Of a stretch of DNA of 64,000 nt, positions 21,701 through 33,016 are shown piece by piece. How positions within the stretch are numbered: the first letter of the stretch is position 1; every line of letters begins with the position of its first letter. The notes under the pieces were generated by a model. It was not told the DNA's origin. It saw nothing but the letters and a program-made list of their open reading frames with translations, and made no database searches. The DNA lies in contig CANJKZ010000010.1 in assembly GCA_947471745.1 (NCBI GenBank), positions 6,526,501-6,590,500 of the forward strand, given 5' to 3'. The stretch comes from Closterium sp. Naga37s-1. Taxonomy: Eukaryota > Streptophyta > Zygnematophyceae > Desmidiales > Closteriaceae. The translations under genes were made by a program, and so were the position numbers.

Positions 21701-23582
21701 AGCTGCTGGGAGTGGGGGTGCTGGAGTTGGTCCTGCTGGAGGTGCTGCTGGTGCTGCAGCGGGTTCTGGAGCTGCTGGGGGTGCTGGCGCTGGAGGTACT
21801 ACAGGCGCTGGTGCTTCTGAGGGTGCTGGAGTTGGTGCTGCTGGAGCTGGAGGTGCTGCTGACGCTGGTACTGCCGCTGGGGGTACTGGTGCTGTCCCTG
21901 CTGTTTCTGGAGGCGCTGCGCGGCCGCGGCCGTACTTCGTTCCGCTCCTTGAGCAGGTTCTTGGTCTCCCGCCTTCTACTGGTCCTGCTCCTCCCTTAGA
22001 GTGTCCACAGCCTGTCCTGTCACACTCACAGTTACAGTTCGCCTCCCCACTGCCTGCTCCTTCTCCCTACGCTGGTCCTACTGGAGGTCTTGCTGAGCGT
22101 CGTGCGCCTGCGTCTCGTCCTGCGTCGCCTGTTCGTACTGCTCGCACTAGTCGTCGTGGTTCGCGTCAGCAACCTCCTGCGGTCCTGCGCACGCACCAGA
22201 TGGCACTGCGTCCTTCCACTGCTCCGCAGCGTGTCCCTTTGCCGTCTCCTCCAGAGTCCTCTCTTCCTGCTCTTGCTGACCCGGAGTCTGACTCTCTTCG
22301 TGCTGCCAGTCCTACTGTCACGCGTCTCCTGGCTACTGTTGTCACTGACCCTTCCTTTGAGTCCACTGCTGCGTCTGCCTTAGTTGCTGAGCTTGTCGAC
22401 TTCGCTGCTCACTGTCGTCTAGACTACGCCGCGAGTCTTGTTGCTGAGTCTGAGTCTGTCTGTCCTCCGTCCGTCGGGGGTGAGTGTGCTCTTAGCACGG
22501 ACGTCCTTGAGGACAGGCAGGAGGAGTTCCAGTGTTTTGCTGCTGCTTTGCCTCATCTCGTGTCCATGCTGATTGCCCCTGACGGAGACCCGGATGCACT
22601 AGTCACCCCGACTCCTCGATCGTACGCTCAGGCGATCGAGGGTCCCTACTCCTCACAGTGGCAGTCAGCCATGGACGCAGAGATGGCTTCCTGGAAGTCC
22701 ACAGGCACCTACGTCGACGAGGTTCCCCCACCTGGGGCGAACATCGTCAGTGGCACGTGGATTTTCAGGGTGAAGCGGCCGCCGGGTTCTCCGCCTGTCT
22801 TCAAGGCGCGTTACGTGGCTCGAGGCTTCAGTCAGCGGCAGGGAGTTGACTACTTTCAGACTTTCTCTCCCACCCCGAAGATAACCACTCTTCGGGTGCT
22901 ACTACACATAGCCGCTCAGCGCGATTACGAGCTTCACTCTCTTGACTTCAGCACAGCCTTCTTGAAGGGCAGCCAGCACGAGGAGATCTGGCTGCGCCGC
23001 CCACCTGGCTTCACTGGGTCGTTTCCTCCTGGTACCCAGTGGAGCCTCCGGCGGCCAGTCTACGGTCTCCGCCAGGCACCCCGTGAGTGGCACGACACAC
23101 TGAGGACTACACTTGCTGATCTTGGGTTTGCTCCTTCTACTGCTGACCCATCGCTGTTTCTGCGCACCGACACCTCTTTGCCGCCGTTCTACATCCTCGT
23201 GTACGTCGACGACTTGGTCTTTGCCACTGCTGACACTGCTGGACTCGCCCACGTGAAGTCCGAGCTGCAGAAGAGACACACGTGCACAGACCAGGGTGAA
23301 CTGCGCAGCTACCTTGGCTTGCAGATCACCCGGGACAGAGCACAGCGCACCATTACCCTGACTCAGTCACACATGTTGCAGCAGGTCCTTCAGCGCTTCG
23401 ACTTCACGTACTCCTCGCCTCAGGCCACTCCTCTGTCTACTCGCCACTCGCTCTCAGCTCTGCCTTCGGATGAGTCCGTAGAGCCGAGTGGCCCGTACCC
23501 AGAGCTTGTTGGCTGCCTCATGTACCTGATGACCTGCACTCGACCTGACCTTGCATACCCTCTTAGCATCTTGGCACGCTAT
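18732..23582 (+). pseudogene. C1 gag-pol polyprotein, 5' part
   Basis: From ATG 18732: gag C-terminal part, a long polyglycine segment (about 19057-19240), and a Cys/His motif CX13CX3HX4C (about 19375-19450). Next come the protease with LDSGAS (about 19765), the GAG-pre-integrase HHRLGHP segment, and integrase with MDVWGP, HSDRGGEF and GIAERR marking the DDE catalytic residues. A hinge of GGAEP-type repeats (about 21300-21480) and RT with YVDDLVFA (about 23200) follow. Two nonsense codons, TAG 21561-21563 and TGA 21651-21653, lie in the hinge; otherwise the frame is open to 23582. There the TSD GCTAT and G1 interrupt it inside SILARY, and the frame resumes at 29283. Confidence 0.9.
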
Positions 23583-23959
23583 TGTGAGAGTACGACGGCT
23601 TATGCCAGCTATGCTTGCTTGCCTTTACTTTATCATGCTATTTCTAGCATAGGATAATCATATGCATGCATGAATTGCTTGATTTCCTAGGCTAGGTGCT
23701 TTCCTATATTTTATTATAGTTATAGCACCGAGCTAGGTTGCGTGCACCGAATTCTGGCCTTTTCGGTTGCCACCGAATTGCCTTCTACCGAATTCGGTAA
23801 GGATCTGTTCGGGACGCTACGCGGCCCGCGGAACCTTCGCGTAACACCTGGTTACGGGGCCTTGTGTCGAGCCTATATAGCCTCGTGTTGTACCCAGGTG
23901 ATCATTCAATTCGACTCAATTCTCATTCTCTTTCCTGAGCTCGATCCTAGATCCTCACA
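23583..23959 (+). repeat. G1 5' LTR
   Basis: 377 bp, TGTGAGAGTACGACGG to GATCCTCACA. Contains a TATATAG motif near 23873 as a possible core promoter. Confidence 0.93.
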
Positions 23960-23960
23960 C

Positions 23961-23977
23961 TTGGTAATCAGAGCAGG
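23961..23977 (+). promoter_or_regulatory. G1 primer binding site
   Basis: TTGGTAATCAGAGCAGG one base after the LTR; close to the initiator-Met tRNA complement with one extra A. The same sequence lies next to the G0 5' LTR on the minus strand (about 53750-53766). Confidence 0.65.
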
Positions 23978-24390
23978 TTTACACGCGAGGTCTTCAACCG
24001 CCTAGTTCCGGCCTTTAAAAAACCGCGGGGGCGACGACGAAAGCGCCGATACGGGTATGTAAAACCAGTTCCGCGCAATTTTTCTAAGTCCCCCTCGATT
24101 CGGTTTTCGAACACCCCTCAGATTTACTGGTGGAAAGGTTGGAGTTTCGACCGTTCGATCGAGTTTCATCTCAACGGCCCAGAGAATTTCGCCCAAAAAG
24201 GTTGGAATTTGGAGCGTCGGATTGATTTTCTCTTCAACGGCCAAGATCGGACGCGAATTTCGTCTGGAGAGATTTACGCGACCTACAGAATTCGCGCTCG
24301 TCGATCCTTTAGTCAACTTGACTCGCAGTAAGTCGACCAGCACCTAGAATTCGATTATTTTCGTCGCGCATCTTCCTGTAAATCGCCAAA

Positions 24391-25063
24391 TGGAGGGAAA
24401 AGGAGATATTTCAGTACAGAGAATCGCGGAGTTACGTGCTGAGCATAAGCAAATACATGCGGCACTCCGGGACGGAAACAGTGGAGCACCCCCGAAGTCA
24501 AAAAACGGGAATCGCCAGTAGCCGCGGATCGACCTGGCGATCGCGTAAAGATCCGAAAAGCAGGAAAAGGCGACGACGTGGCGACTTCGGAGCGGGTGAA
24601 AAAAGGAGAAAATGATGGCGCGAATCTAAAACGTCACGACCGGCCGGCATCAGGGGAAATCGCCGAGGCGAATGGAGGCTCCGCGAAAAAAGACTCTGCA
24701 CCGACCGGGAAACTCCAGCCGAACACCCACGAAAGTAAGAATTAGTTAAAAGTATCCTATAAAGATGCTCTAACGAAGAATATTGCTTCTCGTGGTTTTC
24801 AAGCCTTTAAAAAATTCAGGGGAGGTTTAGAGGCCAAGAAAAAGCCTTTAGAAATTATTCAGGTACCTGAGAAGTTGGGCAAAGTACTACGGAGCGTAGA
24901 AAAGGGTCGTGCGTTCCGTGGAGTTAATATTCTCTCCCCGCAGCACAGTGTTAAGGCTCCCCGTTGCCCACAGGTGAAGCCTACACAGCTGCCAAGGCTT
25001 AGAGGAGACATCCAGGCTCAGGAAAAATTATACAAGCCTCGGAGAAATCCTCCTACCCCCTAG
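24391..25063 (+). pseudogene. G1 gag remnant
   Basis: Begins with the ATGGAGG start that aligns with the gag start of G2 (58937). Relatives then have about 0.9 kb encoding the capsid and the CX2CX4HX4C zinc knuckle. G1 instead has about 140 bp of diverged sequence and rejoins at the gag C-terminal part (about 24600, GANLKRHDRP). It also carries an extra stretch near 24740-24775 and a TAG at 25061-25063 just before the protease. It cannot make capsid. Confidence 0.85.
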
Positions 25064-25690
25064 GTGAAGTTGGAAAGCGCTGAGTCAGGTATAGGAAAAA
25101 GGGAAGGTATTAAGTTTGATGTACCCTATGATCCTATTAACGATACCCTCTTTGGCTACTCAGCACAGCAGAAACCACTACTCCTCGAGGTGTTATGCAA
25201 TGGGCGACGCCTCCAGGCACTGGTGGACAGCGGTGCATCTCACTCGGTGTGTGACCGCGGAGCGTTGGAGAAAATTGGAGAATCCTCAGAAGAAACCCAG
25301 TTTACAGCAACGATGGTGGACGGTACGAAGCTTCCCATCCACGGCAAGTTAACACTGCAGCTGCAGATAGGGGCGTTGAGGTGGAAGCCGACGTTGCCGA
25401 TCACGAACATCAAAAGATTAGATTTTATCTTGGGGCGAGATTTTCTGAAGCGGTTCAACCCCGAGATCGATTGGGTCAACAGCAAGGTCTGCATCTACAA
25501 CAACGGGAAGCGGATAGCACTGCGAAGCTGGACGGATACAGGGGACGTACCTAAAACGACACTGGCACGGTTCGAACAGACGGTGAACGAGAGTAACACG
25601 GGTTACCTAGCACTGGTCATGACAGCAGCAGAGGAGGAGAAGCCGAGTTCCGAGCTCCCTGCAGTAGTAAAGGAGGTCTTAGAGCAATAA
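25064..25690 (+). pseudogene. G1 aspartic protease region
   Basis: Encodes a retropepsin-like domain with [12 protein letters not shown] near 25230 and the conserved [17 protein letters not shown] segment near 25430. The frame is shared with RT downstream but ends at TAA 25688-25690, where G2 reads through as EQYKD. In G2, gag, protease and pol share one frame, so this stop cuts the polyprotein. There is no real start; the frame simply follows the TAG at 25061. Confidence 0.88.
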
Positions 25691-25699
25691 AAAGATATA

Positions 25700-27419
25700 A
25701 TGCCCGACGACCTACCCGCAGGAGTACCTCTAGCACGCACCCACGAGCACGAGATCGTGGAGGAACCAGGTGCGAAACCCGTCTCACGTGCACCATACCG
25801 ACTGAGTCCGACAGAACTGACAGACATGAAAAAACAGATAGAATATCTACTGGACAGACAACTGATCCGCCCATCCACCTCTCCCTACGGTGCACCAGTT
25901 CTCTTCACTCCAAAACCAGACGGCAGTTTACGGATGTGCATCGACTACCGCGCACTGAACAAACAGACAGTTAAAAACAAATACCCCATTCCGCGCATCG
26001 ACGACTTACTGGACCAACTGCGTGGTGCAACAGTCTTCTCGAAGCTGGACCTACGGTCGGGTTACTGGCAGATCAAAATGGCGGACAACTCGATCCACAA
26101 GACGGCGTTCCGTACCAGATACGGCTCCTATGAATACTTGGTGATGCCGTTCGGACTCTGCAACGCACCAGCAACGTTTCAGGCGGAGATGAATCACATC
26201 TTACGACCCCTGCTGGACGAGTGCGTGGTGGTGTACCTGGACGATATTCTCATCTACTCCAAGAACATGAAGGAGCACGTGGAGCATCTGCGGAAGGTGT
26301 TCGAGATCCTGCGGAAAAACAAGTTCTACGTGAAGCTGTCGAAGAGCGACTTCGCCCTGAAGAAGGTGCAGTTTCTCGGTCACATGGTGAGTGCCGAGGG
26401 CGTACACGTGGACCCGCGGAAAATCGAAGCCGTCAAGAAGTGGAAAGTACCAGAGAACGTGAAGGAGTTGCAGCAGTTCCTAGGCTTCGCCAACTACTAC
26501 AACAGGTTCGTGCCGCAGTACGCTAAGATAGCAGCGCCACTAACCGACCTACTGAAAAAGGATACGCCCTACAAATGGGATACCCCTCATCAGCAAGCCA
26601 TGGAGCAGCTACAGACAGCACTGACTACAGCGCCAGTACTCGTCTTGCCGGATCCAGACAAGGACTACGTGGTGGAAGCAGATGCTAGTGACCAAGCAGT
26701 CGGAGCAGTACTGATGCAGGATCACGGACGCGGTTTGCAGCCCATCGCCTACCTCAGTAAGAAACTACACGGAGCAGAACTAAACTACCCCATTCACGAC
26801 AAGGAAGCCTTAGCGATAGTCATAGCCTTCAAGGCGTGGAGGTGTTACCTAGAGGGAGCCAAGACTACAGTCTATACTGACCACTGCAGTCTCAAATACC
26901 TGAAGTCGCAGCCGACGCTCTCACGACGACAGGTGCGGTGGGTGGACTTCCTGGAAACTCACTTCCACTACGACATCGTCTACAAGCCCGGGCTACACAA
27001 CAAAGCAGACGCATTGAGCCGCCCCGGACATGTAGCAGGCATCCAGCTCGACGGGATGAACCCTCTACTCAAGGGTCTATTCCAACATGGGTACTACGTG
27101 GACGCAGAAATCACTACAGCACAGAACCAGAAGCTGTTACAGTGGGAGAAAGACCTAGCGGTAAGGAAAGGTTCAGGAAAGATTTGGGTACCGAATTACG
27201 CCCCGCTACGGCAGATCCTATTGGTGGAATTTCACGACGTACCTTACGCGGGACATTTCGGGAGCAACAAGACGTTAGCAGGGATAGCGAAGTATTACTA
27301 CTGGCCCGGGATGGCAGCAGACGTGCAGCAGTTCGTCACCTCTTGCGACACGTGCCAGCGGATGAAGAGCAGCAAGCAGAAAAAAGCAGGGTTACTTGAG
27401 CCTCTACCCGTACCGGAGC
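25700..27419 (+). pseudogene. G1 reverse transcriptase, RNase H and integrase N-part
   Basis: An intact-looking stretch of pol: RT with [24 protein letters not shown] and YLDDILIYS (about 26236), then RNase H with [14 protein letters not shown] (about 26670), IHDKEALA and TDHCSLKYL. The integrase HHCC zinc domain follows (HDVPYAGH to CDTCQRMK, about 27230-27365). Motif order RT-RNase H-integrase is that of Ty3/gypsy. The solo LTR interrupts it at LPVPE, 384 bp being inserted in total (LTR plus duplication), and the frame continues unchanged after it. Confidence 0.93.
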
Positions 27420-27798
27420 TGTGAGAGTACGACGGCTTATGCCAGCTATGCTTGCTTGCCTTTACTTTATCATGCTATTTCTAGCATAGGATAATCATAT
27501 GCATGCATGAATTGCTTGATTTCCTAGGCTAGGTGCTTTCCTATATTTTATTATAGGTATAGCACCGAGCTAGGTTGCGTGCACCGAATTCTGGCCTTTT
27601 CGGTTGCCACCGAATTGCCTTCTACCGAATTCGGTAAGGATCTGTTCGGGACGCTACGCGGCCCGCGGAACCTTCGCGTAACACCTGGTTACGGGGCCTT
27701 GTGTCGAGCCTATATATAGCCTCGTGTTGTACCCAGGTGATCATTCAATTCGACTCAATTCTCATTCTCTTTTCTGAGCTCGATCCTAGATCCTCACA
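27420..27798 (+). repeat. Solo chromovirus LTR inside G1
   Basis: A complete 379-bp LTR of the same family, flanked by TSD GGAGC (27415-27419 and 27799-27803), with no internal sequence. The empty site is present in G2 near 61628. This is the product of insertion followed by LTR-LTR recombination, or of insertion of a single LTR. It differs slightly from the G1 LTRs (for example TATAGGTATAG and TCTTTTCTGAG), so it came from another copy. Confidence 0.95.
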
Positions 27799-28888
27799 GG
27801 AGCAGCCATGGCAGGTCGTTAGCCTCGACTTCATCACAGGACTTCCTTCGACCTCACGGGGACATGATTCCATCCTCGTAGTTATCGATAAATTCTCCAA
27901 AATGGGTCACTTCATACCGACCAACGCCACAACTACAGCTGAAGCAACTGCTCGCCTCTTCTTCGACCGCATCATCACTATCCACGGCATCCCCGCTACA
28001 CTCATCTCAGACAGAGACCCAAAATTCACCAGTAAGTTTTGGAAGGAGCTCATGGGACTATTGGGGACAAAGCTTGCAATGTCTTCAGCATACCACCCCC
28101 AGACTGACGGACAGACAGAGCGACTCAATCAAGTGGTTGAACAGTTACTGCGCACAGCTTGCAAGGACGACGTCAGCCACTGGGACACACAGTTACCGAC
28201 CCTAGAGTTCGCTTACAACAACGCCTCACATGCGGCCACAGGGAAAACTCCTTTCTTCCTGTGTTACGGACGGGAACCACTCACCCCACAGCAGCCAACT
28301 ATACCGGCACACGTCCAAGCCGCACATGACTTCGTCACCACCATGCAGCAGCTATGGGAGAAGACTCAGCGACGTCTCACCACAATGCAGAACTCCCAGA
28401 AGCAGTATGCCGATCGTCAGCGACGAGATCACTCAGTAGCAGTCGGAGATCAGGTGCTTCTTGACACACGCAACTTGAACCTGTCTCACCTCCCATCCAA
28501 ACTCCGGCCTCGCTTCTGTGGTCCTTTTCTCGTTGAGGCACATGTGACACCAGCTACATTCCGCTTGCGCTTACCTACTACTTGGAAGCTTCACAATGCT
28601 TTCCATGTGCAGCTACTGAAACCCTACAAGGACCCCAACCAACAGTTCCAGGGACGGCAGCTACCGCTACCTCCACCTGTTCTTGTGCAGGATGAACCCG
28701 AGTACGAGATCGAGCTCGTTCTCTCTCATCGGCGCCGCGGCGGCAAGACCCTCGAGTTCCTGATACGCTGGAAGGGATACGACCCCACTGAGGACAGTTG
28801 GGTTGCAGAAGCTGATATGGGCAACGCACGCCGTGCTCTCAAGGACTATCTTGTCAAGCAGGGTGTATCTCACGCCACCCAGCTTTGA
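27799..28888 (+). pseudogene. G1 integrase core and chromodomain
   Basis: Continues the pol frame: integrase catalytic core with VVSLDFITGLPS, ISDRDPKFTSKFW and YHPQTDGQTERLNQ supplying the DDE residues. The C-terminal GPF/Y-like segment (RFCGPFLVEAHV) follows, then a chromodomain (about 28705-28860; YEIELVLSHRRRGG, FLIRWKGYDPTEDSWV) ending at the stop 28888. Chromodomains in this lineage can direct insertion to particular chromatin. The polypurine tract GAGGGGGGGAC follows at once. Confidence 0.93.
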
Positions 28889-28898
28889 GGGGGGGACG

Positions 28899-29277
28899 TG
28901 TGAGAGTACGACGGCTTATGCCAGCTATGCTTGCTTGCCTTTACTTTATCATGCTATTTCTAGCATAGGATAATCATATGCATGCATGAATTGCTTGATT
29001 TCCTAGGCTAGGTGCTTTCCTATATTTTATTATAGTTATAGCACCGAGCTAGGTTGCGTGCACCGAATTCTGGCCTTTTCGGTTGCCACCGAATTGCCTT
29101 CTACCGAATTCGGTAAGGATCTGTTCGGGACGCTACGCGGCCCGCGGAACCTTCGCGTAACACCTGGTTACGGGGCCTTGTGTCGAGCCTATATATAGCC
29201 TCGTGTTGTACCCAGGTGATCATTCAATTCGACTCAATTCTCATTCTCTTTCCTGAGCTCGATCCTAGATCCTCACA
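28899..29277 (+). repeat. G1 3' LTR
   Basis: 379 bp, preceded by the polypurine tract GGGGGGGAC (28889-28897). It matches the 5' LTR except for one extra TA. Confidence 0.93.
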
Positions 29278-29885
29278 GCTATGTTGCTCCTGGGAGACAC
29301 CGACCAGAGCACATGGCTGCAGCGAAGAGGGTGTTGCGCTACTTGTGCAGTACGTCGGGCATGGGGCTAGTGCTTGGAGGGCGGCGTTCAGTGGTCCTCA
29401 CAGGTCACGCAGACGCTTCTTGGGCTGACGACCAGGCTACGCAGCGGTCGTCACAAGGTTACACCTTCAGTCTTGGTTCCGGCTCTGTTTCGTGGCGGTC
29501 TACCCGCTCGTCTTCTGTTCTCGGCTCGAGCTGTGAGGATGAGATCTACGCGGGGGCCATGGCTGCACAGGAGCTACGCTGGCTCACCTACCTGCTGACT
29601 GACCTAGGAGAGCCGCCTCGTTCTCCTCCAGTTCTGTACGTGGACAACAAGGCCATGCTGGCCTTGTGTCGGGAGCACAGACTGGAGCACAGAACGAAGC
29701 ACATTGCTCTTCGCTACTTCCTTGCTCGTGAGCTGCAGCAGCGTGGTCAGTTGCGCCTTGCTTACGTGGCCTCTCAGGCCAACACTGCTGATATCTTTAC
29801 CAAGGCACTTCCGCCTTGTGATCATCAGCGCTGCTGTACGATGCTAAGTCTTGTGCCTACTTGGCCTCACTTGCTCACTTCTTGA
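29278..29885 (+). pseudogene. C1 RNase H part, resumed after G1
   Basis: Begins with the duplicated GCTAT and continues the C1 frame as ARYVAPGRHRPEHMAAAKRVL. It encodes the copia RNase H with DASWADDQATQRSS, the SSCEDEIYAGAMAAQELRW segment and DNKAMLAL, ending PHLLTS. The last 200 bp of C1 (29886-30082) are noncoding, with a GGGGG polypurine tract at the LTR. Confidence 0.92.
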
Positions 29886-30082
29886 CCTTGCTTGTACTGT
29901 GATCTTTCTATACCTGCACTTGCTTGTTTACCTTTATATTTGATCTTGCATGTGAACTGGCCTGGTGGCCTTGAACTGGTGCTCGGAATGTGTGGTGACG
30001 TTGTGATCCACCCTGAGCTTGCTTTGCTTTGCTTGACTGGTCTTGTGACCCCTTGTTCTCCCCCACTTTGCCTATGGGGGTG

Positions 30083-30209
30083 TGTTAGACTTATATAACT
30101 TAGCCTATGTAGGCTATAGTGGGGTAGCACATATGGGGTACAACACATTTCTAGGGTTTGTACTTGTACCCAACCTTTTCACTAGTCAATCATTCCTCGT
30201 TCTTTCACA
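30083..30209 (+). repeat. C1 3' LTR
   Basis: 127 bp, one base different from the 5' LTR (TGTTAG in place of TGTCAG), followed by the target duplication GAGAG. Confidence 0.94.
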
Positions 30210-31266
30210 GAGAGCACGGCGTGCGTTGCCCATATCAGCTTCTGCAACCCAACTGTCCTCAGTGGGGTCGTATCCCTTCCAGCGTATCAGGAACCCCGAG
30301 GGCCTTGCCGCCGCGGCGCCGATGAGTGAGAACACGCTCCACTACGTACTCGGGTTCATCCTGTATGAGAACAAGTGGTGGTGGCGGTAGCTGCCGTCCC
30401 TGGAACTGTTGGTTGGGGTCCTTGTAGGGCTTCAGTAGCTGAACACGGAAAGCGTTGTGAAGCTTCCATGTATCTGGTAAGCGCAAGCGGAATGTAACTG
30501 GTGTCACCTGTGCCTCCACGAGAAATGGACCACAGAAGCGAGGCCTGAGTTTGGATGGGAGGTGAGACAGGTTCAAGTTGCGCGTGTCAAGAAGCACCTG
30601 ATCTCCGACTGCTACTGAGTGATCTCGTCGCTGACGATCGGCATACTGCTTCTGGGAGTTCTGCATCGTGGTGAGACGTCGCTGCGTCTTCTCCCATAGC
30701 TGCTGCATGGTGGTGACGAAGTCATGTGCAGCTTGGACGTGTGCCGGTGTAGTTGGCTGCTGTGGTGTAAGTGGTTCCCGTCCGTTACACAGGAAGAAAG
30801 GAGTTTTCCCTGAGGCCGCATGTGACGCGTTGTTGTAAGCGAACTCTAGGGTCGGTAACTGTGTGTCCCAGTGGCTGACGTCGTCTTTGCAAGCTGTGCG
30901 TAGTAACTGTTCAACCACTTGATTGAGTCGCTCTGTCTGTCCATCAGTCTGTGGGTGGTATGCTGAGGACATCGCAAGTTTGGTCCCCAATAATCCCATG
31001 AGCTCCTTCCAGAACTTACTCGTGAATTTGAGGTCTCTGTCTGAGATGAGTGTAGCGAGGATGCCGTGGATGGTGATGATGCGGTCGAAGAACAGGCGAG
31101 CAGTTGCTTCAGCTGTAGCCGTGGCGTTGGTCGGAATGAAGTGACCCATTTTAGAGAACTTGTCGATCACCACGAGTATAGCGTCATGCCCTCGTGAGGT
31201 CGAAGGAAGTCCCGTGATGAAGTCAAGGCTAACGACTTGCCATGGCTGCTCTGGCTGCTTGGTCAC
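30210..31266 (-). pseudogene. G0 integrase core and chromodomain
   Basis: Minus-strand reading carries the integrase core (PWQVVSLDFITGLPS, LISDRDLKFTSKFW, YHPQTDGQTERLNQ) and the GPF/Y segment. The chromodomain is thrown out of frame by an extra G at about 30291-30295 (GGKALG). At the upstream end, DASDQ of RNase H is joined directly to PEQPWQ of integrase near 31262. The rest of RNase H and the HHCC zinc domain have therefore been deleted, with a few bases of homology (AGCAG) at the junction. Confidence 0.9.
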
Positions 31267-31360
31267 TAGCGTCTGCTTCTACCACGTAGTCCTTGTTTGG
31301 GTCCGGTAGGATGAGTACTGGCGTTGTAGTCAGTGCTGTCTGTAGCTGCTCCATGGCTTA

Positions 31361-32893
31361 CTAGTGAGGAGTATCCCACTTGTAGGGTGTATCCTTTTTC
31401 AGTAGGTCGGTCAGTGGCGCTGCTATCTTAGCGTACTGCGGCACGAACCTGTTGTAGTAGTTGGCGAAGCCTAGGAACTGCTGCAACTCCTTCACGTTCT
31501 CCGGTACTTTCCACTTCTTGACGGCTTCGATCTTCCGCGGGTCCACGTGTACGACCTCGGCACTCACCATGTGCCCGAGAAACTGCACCTTCTTAAGGGC
31601 GAAGTCGCTCTTCGACAGCTTCACGTAGAACTTGTTCTTCCGCAGGATCTCGAACACCTTCTGTAGATGATCCACGTGCTCCTTCATGTTCTTGGAGTAG
31701 ATGAGGATATCGTCCAGGTACACTACTACGCACTCGTCTAGCAGGGGCCGCAGGATATGGTTCATTTCCGCCTGGAACGTCGCTGGTGCGTTGCAGAGTC
31801 CGAACGGCATCACCAAGTATTCGTAGGAGCCGTATCTGGTACGGAACGCCGTCTTGTGGACCGAGTTGTCTGCCATCTTGATCTGCCAGTAACCCGACCG
31901 TAGGTCCAGCTTCGAAAAGACTGTTGCACCACGCAGTTGGTCCAGTAAGTCGTCTATGCGTGGTGTAGGGTATTTGTTTTTAACTGTCTGTTTGTTCAGT
32001 GCGCGGTAGTCGATGCACATCCGTAAACTGCCTTCTCGTTTTGGAGTGAAGAGGACTGGTGCACCGTAGGGAGAGGTGGATGGGTGGATCAGTTGTCTGT
32101 CCAGTAGATACTCTATCTGTTTCTTCATGTCTGTCAGCTCGGTCGGACTCAGTCGGTATGGTGCTCGTGAGACGGGTTTCGCACCTGGTTCCTCCACGAT
32201 CTCTTGCTCGTGGGTTCGTGCTGGAGGTACGCCTGCGGGTAGGTCTTCGGGCATTATATCCTTGTACTGCTCCAAGACCTCCTTCACTGCTGCAGGTAGC
32301 TCTGCGTTCGGCTTCTCCTCCTCTGCTGCTGCTATAACCAGTGCTAAGTAACCCGTGTTATTCTCGTTCACCGTCCGTTCGAACCGTGCCAGTGTCGTTT
32401 CAGGAACGTTCCCTGTATCCGTCCAGCTTCGCAGCTCCACTCGTTTCCCGTTGTTGTAGATGCACACCTTCCTGTTGACCCAGTCAATCTCAGGGTTGAA
32501 CCGCTTCAGGAAATCTCGCCCCAAGATGAAATCTAAACCCTTGATGTTCGTGATTGGCAACGTCGGCTTCCACCTCAGCGCCCCTATGTGCAGCTGCAGT
32601 GATGCTTCGCCGTGGATGGGAAGTTTCGTACCGTCCACCATCGTTGCCGTGAACTTGGTCTCCTCCGAAGGTTCTCCAGTTTTCTCCAACGTCCCGCGGT
32701 CGCACACCGAATGGGACGCACCACTCTCCACCATTGCCTGGAGGCGTCGCCCTTTGCAGATCACCTCGAGTAGTAGTGGTTGTTGCTGCTCCGAGTAACC
32801 GTAGATGGTCTCGCTTATAGGATCGTAGGGTACGTCGAATAGATCATCCCTCGGTCTTGCGCTCGAAGCTGCTGACTCCATATCAGTTTTCAA
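31361..32893 (-). pseudogene. G0 protease and reverse transcriptase
   Basis: A 510-codon minus-strand frame with a protease and an RT ([32 protein letters not shown]). The protease active-site triplet is changed: MVESGASHS in place of MVDSGASHS (codon at 32726-32728), which replaces the catalytic aspartate by glutamate. RT ends at TAG/TAA changes of two Gln codons after KWDTPH (about 31358-31363). About 100 bp beyond (31262-31360) lies the start of RNase H before the deletion. Confidence 0.9.
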
Positions 32894-33016
32894 CTGAGTA
32901 GGGTTAGAAGGAGTTATCCGAGGCCGATTCAGCTTCGTCTGGGTCTGGAACCTTCCCGTAAGCCTTTGCAGCTATGTAGGCTTGACTTGTGGGCAATTGG
33001 GAGCCTTAACACTGTG

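Larger units (their letters stand above)
23583..29277 (+). mobile_element. G1: Ty3/gypsy chromovirus nested in C1
   Basis: Bounded by LTRs at 23583-23959 and 28899-29277 with TSD GCTAT at 23578-23582 and 29278-29282; the uninterrupted site is seen in C2 near 46490. The two LTRs show no substitution, only a TA indel in the TATATA run, so insertion is recent. Most of gag is missing and pol has one in-frame stop. A solo LTR (27420-27798) has inserted inside the integrase gene. Without it the element is about 5.3 kb. Confidence 0.95.
17136..30209 (+). mobile_element. C1: Ty1/copia element inserted in G0
   Basis: LTRs of 127 bp (17136-17262 and 30083-30209) differ at one base and are flanked by the TSD GAGAG (17131-17135 and 30210-30214). 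The insertion splits the chromodomain end of G0. Order inside: tRNA-Met primer site, GC-rich leader, gag, polyglycine region, protease, integrase, hinge, RT and RNase H, the standard copia order. G1 interrupts the RT/RNase H part. Without G1 the element is about 7.4 kb. Confidence 0.95.
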
